From Micrococcales bacterium KH10 (GTDB lineage Bacteria; Actinomycetota; Actinomycetes; Actinomycetales; Cellulomonadaceae), in NCBI GenBank assembly GCA_900188465.1, contig FZPE01000001.1:930001-994000 (forward strand): a stretch of 64,000 bases of DNA. Direction: 5' to 3'. The notes under the pieces were generated by a model. That model worked only from the letters and a program-made list of their open reading frames with translations, was not told the DNA's origin and did not search any database. The translations under genes and the position numbers were made by a program. Shown in pieces: positions 42,637-53,300 of this stretch. Numbering within the stretch: position 1 is the first letter of the stretch; every line of letters starts with the position of its first letter.

Positions 42637-43516
42637 TGCCTGCCTCTTTACTCACACGACGTGGACATATTCTCAGGTCACCTATCTCAACGACATCTCC
42701 GGCACTAATCTTGACCCGCCTGGCCGGATGACATTCAATCAGTCCGCCGTCAGCGCGATGTACCCAGGTTCCGTTGGTCGATCCCAGATCTACTAACCAG
42801 AAGTCATCTTCTTCATGTCCGACGATCAGATGCGACTTTGACAACTCGCCACTCGGGTCGCTCAACCGAACCAACTGGTTGGCGCCACGGCGCAACTGCG
42901 GGCGGCGTCCCAGTACCGCTGAGCCTTGTACCGACACGTGACTGCCGTCGCTGATGTCTAGTACGAACGGGCGGTGTCGTCGCTTCGCTGGCGCCTCGAC
43001 CGAAAATGGCTCATCGGGACGCGTCACAGAACGCGGTGGCGGCAAAGTGTCAGCTGCGGCCACCGCGAAATGGTCCATCGGTTCGCGATCTACCGGTTGA
43101 TTCGCGAGGATTGCGGGAGCTCGACCACTCGGCGGATCAGCAGCTGAGCGGAGGGGGGCCTCGATGATCAGCTCTGAGTCATCGAGCACACCGGCACTGA
43201 GGAGGGGCGGCACAGTCTTGTCATCAGGATCTGGGATGACCCATGTCGGGGCAGCGATTGGGCGCAGTACCTGATGCCGTGCCATAGGCTCATGCGACGG
43301 CGAACCGGGGTGCGGCAGTGCGGCAGGTGTGCCGATACGGTCCTGCGGCATCTTGGGCGTCATGGGAGCTACTCCTGCCGTATCGGCGGCGTTCAGCGCG
43401 GCCTCGTGGTCCAAGACACCTGGCTTCGCCACGTGCACACGACGATGACGGCGCAGCAGGAGCCCCATAGCCACCACAGCGCCGACTCCCGCAAGGACAC
43501 CGAAGAGTATCGTCAC
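42626..43516 (-). CDS. Membrane-anchored FHA-domain protein
   Basis: This 296-residue protein has one N-terminal membrane helix (ILFGVLAGVGAVVAMGLLL) followed by a basic cluster, a Pro/Ala-rich linker of about 150 residues, and a C-terminal FHA domain with LGRRPQLRRG, SKSHLIVGH and DLGSTNGTWV. The orientation should put the FHA domain in the cytoplasm. It overlaps the next FHA gene by 11 nt. No kinase is adjacent. Confidence 0.88.
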   Translation of the reverse strand: MTILFGVLAGVGAVVAMGLLLRRHRRVHVAKPGVLDHEAALNAADTAGVAPMTPKMPQDRIGTPAALPHPGSPSHEPMARHQVLRPIAAPTWVIPDPDDKTVPPLLSAGVLDDSELIIEAPLRSAADPPSGRAPAILANQPVDREPMDHFAVAAADTLPPPRSVTRPDEPFSVEAPAKRRHRPFVLDISDGSHVSVQGSAVLGRRPQLRRGANQLVRLSDPSGELSKSHLIVGHEEDDFWLVDLGSTNGTWVHRADGGLIECHPARRVKISAGDVVEIGDLRICPRRVSKEAGNAQ

Positions 43517-43606
43517 AAGACGTCACGTTACCGACAACCAGACCGACACGCACGATATCCACAGGCCGCCGCGCACCGATAGCTCGCAGCAGTGCGTAGC
43601 GCGCTG

Positions 43607-44659
43607 TTAACTCGCCCGGTCTACCAGTGCGCTGCCGAATTCCTCTAGTGCGGCCCGCACGCCGCCGTGTGGCAGCGCTTCGAGCTCGCCGATGGCCCGA
43701 CGGACATAGTCCTTTGCCAAGTCCTGAGTTTGACCCAGCACCGCGTGCGCTCGCAATCGGGCGACCACCCCGGCCAACGCCTCGTCATCGCTCAGGTCGC
43801 CTTCGATGGCTGCCAAAAGGTCGACGTCATCGTCGCTACGGCGTTGCGGGTCGGCAACCAGGTCACGCAGCAGCAACACCGGCAGCGTCACAACGTGTTC
43901 ACGCAAGTCGGTACCGGGAGTCTTGCCTGTGGACTGGCCCGATTCGGACAGGTCGATGACATCGTCGGCTAGCTGGAATGCAATGCCGATGAGTTCGCCG
44001 TAGCGTCCGACAGTCTCGACGACTTCACGCGCGCATCCGGCGAACTGAGCGCCGAAACGGGCCGCGGTGGCGAGGAGAGACCCGGTCTTATCCGACAGGA
44101 CCTGCAGGTAGTGCTCGATAGGGTCATCGTCAGGCCCAGCACCGACGGTCTCGTGCAACTGTCCCAGACAGAGTCGTTCGAAGGTCTGGGCCTGCTGTCG
44201 GACGGCATCTGGACCAAGACCCGCAACGGTCACCGATGCTCGAGCGAACAGCAAGTCGCCGGTGAGGATGGCAACGGAGTTCCCCCACACTTCGTGAGCG
44301 GCGGGCGCACCGCGACGCAGTGGTGCCGAGTCCATCACGTCGTCGTGATAGAGCGTGGCGAGGTGCGTCAATTCCACTACGGCGGCTGCGTCGATCACTT
44401 CGGGGCGTGCCGCGTCGCCTAGTTCCGCGGTCAATAAGGTCAGCAGTGGGCGAAGCCGCTTCCCACCGGCATCAACCAGGTGGCGCGAGGTGGAGTCTGC
44501 GAGCGCATCGGCGTTGGCCACTGCATCGCGCAGCCGTTCTTCGACCAAGGCCACCCGCTGCTGCAGGCGTGCGGACAACTCCTGGTCTGCAATCAGCGCG
44601 CCAGTGGCACTTTGTCCGCTTTGCCCGGTTTTTGGCGCTGCGGCATCTCGATCACTCAT
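43607..44659 (-). CDS. trans-Polyprenyl diphosphate synthase (probably for the menaquinone tail)
   Basis: This enzyme condenses isopentenyl diphosphate onto allylic diphosphates. The protein has 350 residues from the ATG at 44659, which has AAGG at 8 nt; a GTG six codons upstream is possible. It has GGKRLRPLLTLL, the first Asp-rich motif LYHDDVMD, and the second, LADDVID. Small residues before the first motif favour a long-chain product. Its closeness to menG, menD and menC suggests the menaquinone side chain. Product length cannot be read. Confidence 0.92.
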   Translation of the reverse strand: MSDRDAAAPKTGQSGQSATGALIADQELSARLQQRVALVEERLRDAVANADALADSTSRHLVDAGGKRLRPLLTLLTAELGDAARPEVIDAAAVVELTHLATLYHDDVMDSAPLRRGAPAAHEVWGNSVAILTGDLLFARASVTVAGLGPDAVRQQAQTFERLCLGQLHETVGAGPDDDPIEHYLQVLSDKTGSLLATAARFGAQFAGCAREVVETVGRYGELIGIAFQLADDVIDLSESGQSTGKTPGTDLREHVVTLPVLLLRDLVADPQRRSDDDVDLLAAIEGDLSDDEALAGVVARLRAHAVLGQTQDLAKDYVRRAIGELEALPHGGVRAALEEFGSALVDRAS

Positions 44660-44767
44660 ATCGACGACCTTATTCACACCTATGAACTTAGCCGGACCTG
44701 AACGAAGAGCCGAATCGGACGGCGGGTTATGGCTCGTTCCGTGACCGACGCCACATGGCGCTGGCCG

Positions 44768-45493
44768 TCACAGGCCTGTTTGGTCCCCGGTTTCCGTGAC
44801 GATTGGCTTGGTGCCGCGGTGCATCGCGACAATCCCACCAGTGAGATTGCGGTAGGCGACCTTGTGCCAGCCAGCGGCCAGCATCCAGCGTCCGAGTTCC
44901 GGCTGATTCGGCCACTGTGCGATGGATTCAGCCAGGTAGACGTAGCTGTCGGTGTTGCGCGCGATAACCCCCGCAACACGCGGAAGCAACTGTCGCAGAT
45001 ACAGGTTGTAGGCGCTGCGGATGAAGGTGTTGACCGGTGTGGAGAACTCACAGATCACGATTCGACCGCCTGGACGCGTCACTCGCAGCATCTCTTCGAG
45101 GGCTTTGGTCGGTTCGATGACGTTACGCAGGCCGAAAGAGATAGTCGTCACGTCAAAGGTGTCATCGTCGAAGGGCAGGTTGGTGGCGTCAGCCTCGACG
45201 ATGTCCAATTCCGGGTGGCGCCGCTTGCCCTCGGCGACCATTCCGGCGGAGAAATCTGCCGCGGTGACGTTTGCCCCCGCCTCATGTAACGGCAGGCTGG
45301 ACGTTCCGGTGCCTGCGGCGATATCGAGGATTCGCATGCCGGGACGAGGGCCGATCTCACGAGTCACAATCCGCCGCCAACGTTTCGCCATTCCGGCGGA
45401 GAGCCACTCGTTAGTGATGTCGTAGCGCCCCGCGATGCCATCGAACATGCGCGCGATCGCACCGGGGTCTTTATTCAATTCGGCCGAAGTCAT
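44768..45493 (-). CDS. menG: Demethylmenaquinone methyltransferase
   Basis: MenG (UbiE family) makes the last C-methylation in menaquinone synthesis. The 241-residue protein from the ATG at 45493 has ARMFDGIAGRYDITNEWLS, the SAM motif ILDIAAGTGTSSL, and TTISFGLRNV. Its order with the polyprenyl synthase, menD and menC supports the menaquinone role. A hairpin just upstream separates it from htrA. Confidence 0.93.
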   Translation of the reverse strand: MTSAELNKDPGAIARMFDGIAGRYDITNEWLSAGMAKRWRRIVTREIGPRPGMRILDIAAGTGTSSLPLHEAGANVTAADFSAGMVAEGKRRHPELDIVEADATNLPFDDDTFDVTTISFGLRNVIEPTKALEEMLRVTRPGGRIVICEFSTPVNTFIRSAYNLYLRQLLPRVAGVIARNTDSYVYLAESIAQWPNQPELGRWMLAAGWHKVAYRNLTGGIVAMHRGTKPIVTETGDQTGL

Positions 45494-45507
45494 GACTCTA
45501 TGGTGAC

Positions 45508-45545
45508 AGCCCAGGTGGACGGTTGTGAAACCGTCCACCTGGGCT
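45508..45545 (-). terminator. 17-bp hairpin after htrA
   Basis: Perfect arms 45508-45524 and 45529-45545 with a GTGA loop lie 29 nt past the htrA stop. There is no T-run on the minus strand. It ends 14 nt before the menG start codon, so it also sits in the menG 5' region. Confidence 0.75.
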
Positions 45546-45574
45546 GGTGCGATACGCGGCTTGCCGCACCGGGT

Positions 45575-47452
45575 TCAGGAGTTCTCGTCGTCACCCCATG
45601 GATCGAAGTTCGGACCGGGCCAGCCGTCCTGTGAATCACCATTGCTGCCGCGCTCATTGCTGTCGTCATCAGACTGGCTGTCGTTATTGCCCTGGCCGTC
45701 TTGATCGCTGCCGCTTCCCGCGGGGGCAGTGTCTTCGCGTACCGCGAGGACGACTTCAGCGTCCAACGTCTCGCCGTCGCGCACGAGCGTCACAATCGCT
45801 GTGGATCCCGAGGATTTAGCGCGCACATGTGCTGTCAGCGACTCAGCGCCCGATACCGGTTGCGAGTCGATGGCTATGACTACGTCACCGGTCTTCAGAC
45901 CAGCTTGCTCGGCCGGAGATCCGGCGATGACCTGTTCGACGCGCGCGCCTTGCCGGGTCTGCCCATTGGTACTGGCGGTCGCGTCGGTAAGCGTGACACC
46001 CAAGAATGCGTGTTGCGCACTGCCGTTCTCAATCAGCTGCGAACCGATCAGGTCCGCGAGATTCGACGGGATGGCGAAACCCAGTCCAATCGATCCACTC
46101 GCACTGTCTGAGGCTGACAACGTCGCAATCGATGAAGTGATGCCGATGACCTCACCGGAAATGTTGAACAGTGGGCCACCGCTGTTACCGGGGTTGACGG
46201 CAGCGTCGATCTGAATGGCGTTGGTGACGACTGTCTCACTCGAGGTCCAATCGGCGGTGCTGGTGGACACCGGCCGGTTGAGCGCCGATACGATCCCGGT
46301 GGTAGCCGTGTTCGACAGTCCGAGTGGGTTGCCCATGGCCATCACGGGATCTCCGACCTTCACTGCGTCTGAATCGCCGAATACCGCCGAACGCAGATCA
46401 TCTGGGGCATCGACCAGACGCACCACTGCAAGGTCCGTGGTCGGGTCGTTTCCAACGATCTCAGCCTTGTACATGGTGCCGTCATAAAGCGTCACGGTGA
46501 CTTCCGAGGACGTCCCGACAACGTGGTCGTTGGTCAAAACGAGTCCTGATGCGTCAACGATGACGCCTGAACCGACGCCTTCACCTGACGATGAGGAAAT
46601 GGCGATCGACACCACGGAAGGAGCCACAGCGGAGGCTACGGCCTGCCAATCAGGACTGTCTGCTGTGGAGGACGAAACCGGGACCTCGACGCTGTTGTCG
46701 TCAGCCGTGCCCAATTGCGCCGTGGAGTTGGGCAGTGATCGTTGCGCTTGGGATGAACCATTGCCTCGTCCGACGATCAACCCTGTCGTGAGGCTGGCGA
46801 CCAGGGCCGCCACGATTGCCACGGCGATCAACGCCACCCACGGTGTTTTTCCGGCGCGACGATGAGCGCGCGTCGGTGGCGGTGTGCCCGGTCCGCCGGG
46901 CTGTGGGCCAGCTTGCCAGGGACTAGAGGTCGGTGGTCCCTGGTGCCCCGTGGCAGGGAGTCCTGCCGGGTGAGTGCCGGGCCCGGCACCTGACGGCGGT
47001 GGCGTGCCGTATCCTGTCGCGTTGCCAGGGCTGTAGCCGGCGAAAGCATGCGAACCGTAGTTCGGATCGGGCAGTGACGCTGTTGTGTAGCCAGCGGCGT
47101 CCGGGCTCGCTAGCGGCGTCGCTGGCGTAGCCGCGGGAGTCAGTCCGTGTGGTCCGTCGCCCGCTGGGGTCTGCGCCTGGTGGCTGTCTTGCGGGTACGG
47201 GTCAGCACGGTAGTGCGATGGAACAGCCAGCGTGTCCCGCGACCATGGTGCAACGAGCGTGGGTTGCTGCATTGCGAGCGATTCAGTTGGCTGATCCTGG
47301 GATTGCTGCCCCTGCGGCTCCTGGTATTCGGAGGCACTGGGCGATTCTTGTGGTGGCACTGCGGGCGTCGATTGCTCCACTGCGGCAGGGACTGTTTGGT
47401 CCTGCTGGTCAGGAACTCGACCCTCAGTGGGCTGCTCGTCGTGATCGTTCAT
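45575..47452 (-). CDS. HtrA/DegP-like membrane serine protease with PDZ domain
   Basis: This envelope-stress protease has 625 residues from the ATG at 47452, with AAGGAGG six bases upstream. The first 220 or so residues are a cytoplasmic, Gln/Pro/Gly-rich disordered region; one membrane helix follows (VALIAVAIVAALVASLTTGL). The trypsin-fold domain has H310 (NDHVVG), D340 (TTDLAVV) and S424 (NPGNSGGPL), and a C-terminal PDZ domain contains ARVEQVIAGSPAEQAGLKTG. The protein ends in an acidic tail. It interrupts the men genes. Confidence 0.94.
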   Translation of the reverse strand: MNDHDEQPTEGRVPDQQDQTVPAAVEQSTPAVPPQESPSASEYQEPQGQQSQDQPTESLAMQQPTLVAPWSRDTLAVPSHYRADPYPQDSHQAQTPAGDGPHGLTPAATPATPLASPDAAGYTTASLPDPNYGSHAFAGYSPGNATGYGTPPPSGAGPGTHPAGLPATGHQGPPTSSPWQAGPQPGGPGTPPPTRAHRRAGKTPWVALIAVAIVAALVASLTTGLIVGRGNGSSQAQRSLPNSTAQLGTADDNSVEVPVSSSTADSPDWQAVASAVAPSVVSIAISSSSGEGVGSGVIVDASGLVLTNDHVVGTSSEVTVTLYDGTMYKAEIVGNDPTTDLAVVRLVDAPDDLRSAVFGDSDAVKVGDPVMAMGNPLGLSNTATTGIVSALNRPVSTSTADWTSSETVVTNAIQIDAAVNPGNSGGPLFNISGEVIGITSSIATLSASDSASGSIGLGFAIPSNLADLIGSQLIENGSAQHAFLGVTLTDATASTNGQTRQGARVEQVIAGSPAEQAGLKTGDVVIAIDSQPVSGAESLTAHVRAKSSGSTAIVTLVRDGETLDAEVVLAVREDTAPAGSGSDQDGQGNNDSQSDDDSNERGSNGDSQDGWPGPNFDPWGDDENS

Positions 47453-47524
47453 TGCTTCCTCCTTCGACATTTATTAGCAAACACCAGCGCGCTGGAGGAT
47501 CACTAGAACATTCCTGGAAGTTAA

Positions 47525-49228
47525 CTATGAAGTTGTTGAAGTCTTTGAGACTAGCGCCTCAATCACCGTGATGCCGCGAGCCGGAGTGCGTATCGCGGCC
47601 TCCAGAGCGCTGGCATCGAGGACCTGAACATGCCGAACTGAGTATCCGGCGCACAAGGCGCCGATATCGGCTTGTGGCGCGGTTGTCAGGAGGCGATCCA
47701 CCGCTCGTGCCGCATGAGCACCGGAACGAGCGACATCGCCATGCTCCAAGCCCGCGAAGATCGTGCCACCGCGGTCGTTGACGACGACGATCTGCAATGA
47801 CGGCACCGGCTCGCCCGCACCCGTCTGCAAGGCGTTCAGGTCGTGCAGGAAAGTCAGATCTCCCATCAGTGCTCGCACCGCACCACCTGACCAGACCTGT
47901 GCCGCACCGTATGCGGTGGAGATGACACCGTCGATACCAGATAGTCCGCGATTGGCGAGCACGGTGGCCTGCACTGGTTCAGGTTGATCGTCGATGAGTC
48001 GGATGGGGCCGGAAGGACCGAGAACCAACAGATCCCGCACATCAGCCGTTTGTGCGACAACCGCGGCGACGGTACGACCGTCCCACGATGCGGTGTCGCG
48101 GCACTGTTGGCGGGAGGCAGCATCTGGTGACCAGGACAGCGCAAAGGCTTCACGTCGCGATGACTTGGGCCTGGGCACTAGCCAATTCGCTGGGACCGCA
48201 TCGAGAGTCATGGCCGCTCGTCCCAATGGATTAGCCCACTTGTCCACTCCCCCATACTGTTGCGCAATCGCTATCAGCTTCGCGGTGGGCAACGTCAACA
48301 GCCGCGTGAGTTCACGCGAGAGGGTGGGGCGACCGATCACGATGATCTGATCAATCTGCGCGCCCCGCTCCAGTTGATCGACGATGGCCGTGCGATAGGA
48401 CTCCACCCAGTGCGGTGCCCGGCCGCTATTCGATGTCACCTCGGCGATCAACGGCCACCCCATGGCAGTAGCCAGTGCGCCAGCACCGGGACCTGCATCG
48501 TGGCCCGCGACCACCACGGTGCGATCAATCGTCAGCGGTGCGGGGTCGATCTGCTCAGCCGCCACGGCAACCGGATCCACAGCCGAGGTCGCCGCATAGG
48601 TGCGTTCCGCAGCGATGATGGCGTCCTGCAACGTCGCACGCAGTGCGACCATCGCATCGGTATCAACTGCCACGGTCGGAACGAGCGGATCGCGTAACTC
48701 AATATTGAGATGCACGGGCATCAGCTGCTGCCGATGACGAACAGCGGCTGCGATAGCCTCGGCTGCCACCGCCATCGACACGCCTTGCGCGGCAGCACCC
48801 AGATCCGTCGCTTGCAACTGCACCGTGGGCACTGCCGGACTGAACATTCCGTAGTGATCGGTGGTCTGATTCGCACCGGTTCCGTGAAGTTCCTCGGGAC
48901 GATCTGCCGAGATCGCCAGCAGTGGCACCCCCGCATGGGCCGCCTCCACCATCGCCGGGTGCAGGTTTGCCACCGCCGTGCCCGATGTCACGAGCACCGC
49001 AACAGGGCGGTGTCCATCACCGAGGCTGAGCCCTAGACCGTGGAATCCCGCCACCCGCTCATCACTGCGAGGGTGCAAGGTGAGTAGACCGAGGTCCTGT
49101 GCCGCTGCCGCAGCATACAACAGCGGCGCATTACGCGACCCTGGGCAGGTCACGACATGGCGGACACCGGCGGCTATGAGTGTCGCGATCACGCCCACGG
49201 ACGCCAAGATCGACGGCGGTTGCTTCAC
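47525..49228 (-). CDS. menD: 2-succinyl-5-enolpyruvyl-6-hydroxy-3-cyclohexene-1-carboxylate synthase
   Basis: MenD joins isochorismate and 2-oxoglutarate with thiamine diphosphate in menaquinone synthesis. I start it at the GTG at 49228, which overlaps the menC stop as GTGA; a longer frame to 49267 would cover 43 nt of menC. The 567-residue protein has CPGSRNAPL, TSGTAVANLHPA, and the ThDP motif GDLTFLHDLNAL with VVVNDRGGTIF. It is coupled to menC. Confidence 0.94.
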   Translation of the reverse strand: MKQPPSILASVGVIATLIAAGVRHVVTCPGSRNAPLLYAAAAAQDLGLLTLHPRSDERVAGFHGLGLSLGDGHRPVAVLVTSGTAVANLHPAMVEAAHAGVPLLAISADRPEELHGTGANQTTDHYGMFSPAVPTVQLQATDLGAAAQGVSMAVAAEAIAAAVRHRQQLMPVHLNIELRDPLVPTVAVDTDAMVALRATLQDAIIAAERTYAATSAVDPVAVAAEQIDPAPLTIDRTVVVAGHDAGPGAGALATAMGWPLIAEVTSNSGRAPHWVESYRTAIVDQLERGAQIDQIIVIGRPTLSRELTRLLTLPTAKLIAIAQQYGGVDKWANPLGRAAMTLDAVPANWLVPRPKSSRREAFALSWSPDAASRQQCRDTASWDGRTVAAVVAQTADVRDLLVLGPSGPIRLIDDQPEPVQATVLANRGLSGIDGVISTAYGAAQVWSGGAVRALMGDLTFLHDLNALQTGAGEPVPSLQIVVVNDRGGTIFAGLEHGDVARSGAHAARAVDRLLTTAPQADIGALCAGYSVRHVQVLDASALEAAIRTPARGITVIEALVSKTSTTS

Positions 49229-50181
49229 CAGATGCCTCCCGCCACGGCGGCGACTCGCTTGCGCCACCGTTGTTCCAGTGCGGCACCGGCTGGTGCCGAC
49301 GGCATCACGTCCTGCGCTGCTCGCAATGCTGCTTTGACCTGCAGCATTCCATCGACCGGCAGCAACGGTGCAGTCACAACATCGTCATTGAGCAGCGACG
49401 CAGTTCCTAAACCGCAGGCGTACGGCAGGTCCGGCAGCGCGGCGGCCAGAGCAACGCCAGCGGCCAGTCCTACCGAAGTCTCCAAGGCGGACGAGACCAC
49501 CACCGGGATGTCGATCTGTGCGGCAATCTGCAAACTGCGTCGCACCCCGCCGAGAGGCTGTACTTTCAGCACCGCGATATCGGCTGCCTCCGCACGGATG
49601 ACCCGCAGCGGATCGTCGGCCCGCCGAATCGACTCATCCGCGGCGATCGGCACATTCTGGCGCCGACGCAACTGTGCCAGGTCCGTCATACTCGCAACGG
49701 GCTGTTCGGCGTATTCCAGCCCACCGGCGGCTCGATCGAGCAGCGGCAGGCGCTGCAACGCCTCATCCAACGTCCAGGCGGCGTTGGCATCGATCCTGAT
49801 CTTTCCGGCTGGCCCAAGCGCGGCTCGCACTGCTTCAAGGCGGGCGATCTCGTCCCCGAGGGTCTGGCCCGCCTGCGCGACCTTGACCTTCGCGGTGGCG
49901 CAACCCGCGGCAGCGGTGACGATCTGTACGGCACGGTCGGGTTCGACCGCCGGAACTGTCACATTGATCGGGATCGTCTCACGTACCGGATCCGGCCAGC
50001 CATGATCGGCCGCTTCGACAGCACTGTGCCACCAGTGGACTGCTGCCTGGTCGTCATAGTCCCAAAACGGTGAGAACTCACCCCAACCGTGCTCGCCGCG
50101 GATAATCACGCCGTCGCGTCGGGTCAGCCCGCGAAAGGGAGTGCGCAGCGCGATGTCATAGCAGTGGATCTGGCGGGTCAC
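49225..50181 (-). CDS. menC: o-Succinylbenzoate synthase
   Basis: MenC dehydrates SHCHC to o-succinylbenzoate. The 318-residue enolase-superfamily protein has the catalytic lysine in TAKVKVA, metal ligands in RIDANAAW, in the LEYAEQP segment and in AADES, and the second lysine in VLKVQPLGG. It is the first gene of a menC-menD pair. An elaborate dyad with four ACCTCA/TGAGGT boxes lies 55-128 nt upstream. Confidence 0.92.
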   Translation of the reverse strand: MTRQIHCYDIALRTPFRGLTRRDGVIIRGEHGWGEFSPFWDYDDQAAVHWWHSAVEAADHGWPDPVRETIPINVTVPAVEPDRAVQIVTAAAGCATAKVKVAQAGQTLGDEIARLEAVRAALGPAGKIRIDANAAWTLDEALQRLPLLDRAAGGLEYAEQPVASMTDLAQLRRRQNVPIAADESIRRADDPLRVIRAEAADIAVLKVQPLGGVRRSLQIAAQIDIPVVVSSALETSVGLAAGVALAAALPDLPYACGLGTASLLNDDVVTAPLLPVDGMLQVKAALRAAQDVMPSAPAGAALEQRWRKRVAAVAGGIW

Positions 50182-50235
50182 TGTCCCAGGCTAGGACATA
50201 CCGGCCCTTCGTTGACAACCGGGCCGCCTTCGGCA

Positions 50236-50309
50236 CGCCGACCTCACACACTGCCGTCGACCTCAATGGCTATCGCATATGAGGTCGACGATGACCCATG
50301 AGGTCGGCG
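50236..50309. promoter_or_regulatory. Nested dyad of four ACCTCA/TGAGGT boxes upstream of menC
   Basis: Outer arms CGCCGACCTCA (50236-50246) and TGAGGTCGGCG (50299-50309) and inner arms GTCGACCTCA (50256-50265) and TGAGGTCGAC (50280-50289) share the same axis. The arrangement, two direct and two inverted boxes, looks like a multi-site operator or a cruciform. Confidence 0.55.
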
Positions 50310-50340
50310 CTGGGTGACGGCAGAAACAGTGGATAGTGAC

Positions 50341-50376
50341 GTGTGGATGGGCCGGAACTGTCCGGCCCGCCCACAC
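50341..50376 (-). terminator. Hairpin after the GH92 gene
   Basis: Stem GTGTGG/CCACAC plus GGGCCGGA/TCCGGCCC with a 2x2 internal loop and a 4-nt apical loop lies 23 nt past the GH92 stop. No T-run follows on the minus strand. Confidence 0.7.
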
Positions 50377-50398
50377 TCGCCTACTGACGCAGTTCAGA

Positions 50399-53300
50399 TC
50401 ACTTCGCGCGCAGTTGCACTGCCTTTGATGCCTTGGCCCGGAAGTTCTTCGGGGCCTTCGGTGCGAAACGTGCCTTGACCTTGATGCGAGCCTGGTTCGT
50501 GTAGCGAGCTGGCACTCGTACCGTCACTTTGCCGCGGCTCTTCGGCTTCAACCGCACGGTCGCAGCCTTCTTGCCTCCGACTCGCACCACGACGCGGCCT
50601 TGAGCCCAGCGGCCATTGTTCATCTTGCCCACCCGAATCTTGATCTGTGACATCGATCCGCGGTTGAACCGCTTCGTGGTGACCCGAACGTTCTTCGGAC
50701 GAGCCTTGATGACCTTGAACGTTTGAGGGCTCGCTGCCGAAGTCCTGGTCTGTGCGCCAGCGCGCAGCACAGCGACCACGTTGCGGTAGGTGCCACGCTT
50801 CAGGTTGCCCTTCAATCGCAATGTCGCAGTGTAGGCATTGCCAGACTTGACGACCTTCGCGGTGCCGAGCACGGTGTTGCCGGAACGGAAGGTCACAGTG
50901 CCGCTGGTGACTCCGGTGACCACGCTGGCAACCGAGGCGCGCAGTTTCGGCTTCGATTTGAACGCCTGGTTCTTCTTGGAGAAGTTCGGCGCAGTCACGG
51001 CCGGAGTCGAAGTGATTGGCACGACATTCACGGTGACCGGAGCTGAGGTCGAAGCGAGGTAGGTGGCGTCGCCCGAGTAGGTGGCAGTGAAGGTATGCAC
51101 ACCCGCTGTCAGCGCAGCTGTCGTCAGACGGGCCGTCCCCGCTACCAGGTTCGCGGTACCGATGGCGTTCCCGCCGTTGGCGAAGGTCACCGATCCGGTG
51201 GCCCCTTGCGGTACCACCGTCGCGGTCAGCTCAACCGAGCCACCCGCGTTGATGCTGGCAGCATTGGCCCGCAACGACGTGCTCGATGCGGTCGAGGCGC
51301 CCTCGACTCGTACCTCGCGTGTCACCAAACTGGAGTGTTCACCATCGTGGACCACGATGGACACCGTGAACGTCCCACCGACTGAGTAAACGTGGTCGAG
51401 GATCACGTTTCCGTTGACGTCGATCACGGCGTCCTTCGCACCGGTGCCGTCACCGTAATTGATCACGGCCGTCAAATCACCGCGGCCACCCGAAGCAGTC
51501 GCTGCGATACCCGAGAGGACACCATCGGTGCCGACTGCGATCTGCTCGTTCGAGGAAGCGGTCAGCGTCACTGCCGGTACGGCGGAACCGTTTGAGGCAA
51601 AGGCCACGACATGCACTTGGCCCTCTGGTTTGATGTTGCCGACCTGCGCCGGGAAGGTGACGGACTTGACCTGCTTGCCCGCGGCCAGGTTGACCGCGTT
51701 GGTGGCGAAGACCGCCGCGGTCAGCTCGTCCACTGCACTCACACCGCTAAGTCGGCCTTCGACCTGGAAGACTCGCGAGGTGCCAGCGACCGGGTTGGCG
51801 GCGGCACCTACCCAGTCACCGAATGCGACCGGGACGGCCTGGTTGGTGCCGTCGGTGTAGTTCAGCGTCAAGGTGGTGCTACGGGTGCCCTCGTTAGCGA
51901 AGCCCAACACAGACAGCTTCGTTGCGCCCGGAGCCAGCTTCACCGGTACGGTCTGCCCGGCCGGGAAAATGGTGTCTGTCTGCCCAGTCACGGACTTGGG
52001 CAGTGCGTACCGGAAGGTGTCGCCGCCTAGGTTGAACGTCGCTTGCTCGCCGAATGTCGCACCGGTTGCCTGCGCGACCTTGGCACGATCGAAGGCGTAG
52101 CCGTTGCCGTCACAGTCACCACCGACACCTTGGACCGAGAAGCAAGACAGGTTGGCACCGCGAACGATGTTCGCAGCGTCAGACTTGTCGAGCAGCACGT
52201 CGACGACGATCTGCGCCGCTTCAGTTTGGCCGCCAACTGTCACTGTTACCTGACCGGTCTGGCGGCCCAGCATTGATTCCGGCAGTGGGCCGGTCAGCGA
52301 AACCTGGAGGGCGCTGCCCACTCCGACCGATTCGACCACTGCCGGCACCGACTGACCCCCAAGGGTGACTGCCGCGGTGAAGGCCCCCGGCGTCACGGAA
52401 CCGCCGCCGGTGATCCGCGCCACCGGCAGCCCCAACGGAGCGGCAGCGACAGCTTCGAGCTGCGAGATAGCCTGCACCTGTAGCGGCCCTTGCGCAGTGG
52501 CATTGCCGTCGACCAGCAGTTCCAACTCGGCGATCTTCAACGAACCGGCAGTCGAAGAACTGTTTTGGACGACGAGTCGATACCGCGGGTACGCGGCCGG
52601 GCTGGCGACGGAGAACGGTCTGGTCTGAGTGCGCCACTGGAAGGTCTCGCCACTGCGCTCGTCGACGGTGACCCAGTTCGAGCCGTCGTTCGAGCCTTGC
52701 AGCCGCCAACTCTGCGGTGCTTTGCCGTCTGCGCCATTCGTGATGGTGTATCGCGAGATGAGCACCTCGCCGACGTTGGAAGTCGCGGTAAGAGTCGGGG
52801 TATTCGACGAGAACGTCGCTTCAGACTTGGAGTTATTGTCGATCAGGTTGGCCGTCGACGTGCCATCTGAAGATGACAGCGTGAACCCGCCGGCGCCAAG
52901 CACATCGCGCTGTGGCGTGGGAGCATCCGCGGCCAAGTCATGTTCGCCCCAGGTCGATGGTGTCGCCCCCATGTTGAACGTCAGAGTCTTGTCTGTGCCA
53001 GTCAGGTCATCGGTGGTCACCGTGACATTGTTGTGCGCCGCGCCATTGAGGTTGACCGACTGCACATACACGTTGTCGAAGCTGTTGTTGTTCGACGTGA
53101 TCGTGAGTTTGTTGTTCGTTCCCAGCGGACGCAGTACTGCCTGATCGTACAGCGGTGACCCCAGAGTGTACTCACCAGATCCCGGTGCCAATGGATAGAG
53201 CCCCAGAGCGCCGTAAATGTACCACGAAGCCATTGCACCGTTGTCCTCGTCACCTGGGTATCCCTGGCCGATCTCTGACCCGACAAAGAGACGTTGCAAA

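Noticed and set aside
45494-45538. Longer N terminus for MenG
   Set aside because: The extension would read through the htrA terminator hairpin; the family starts at the ATG at 45493.
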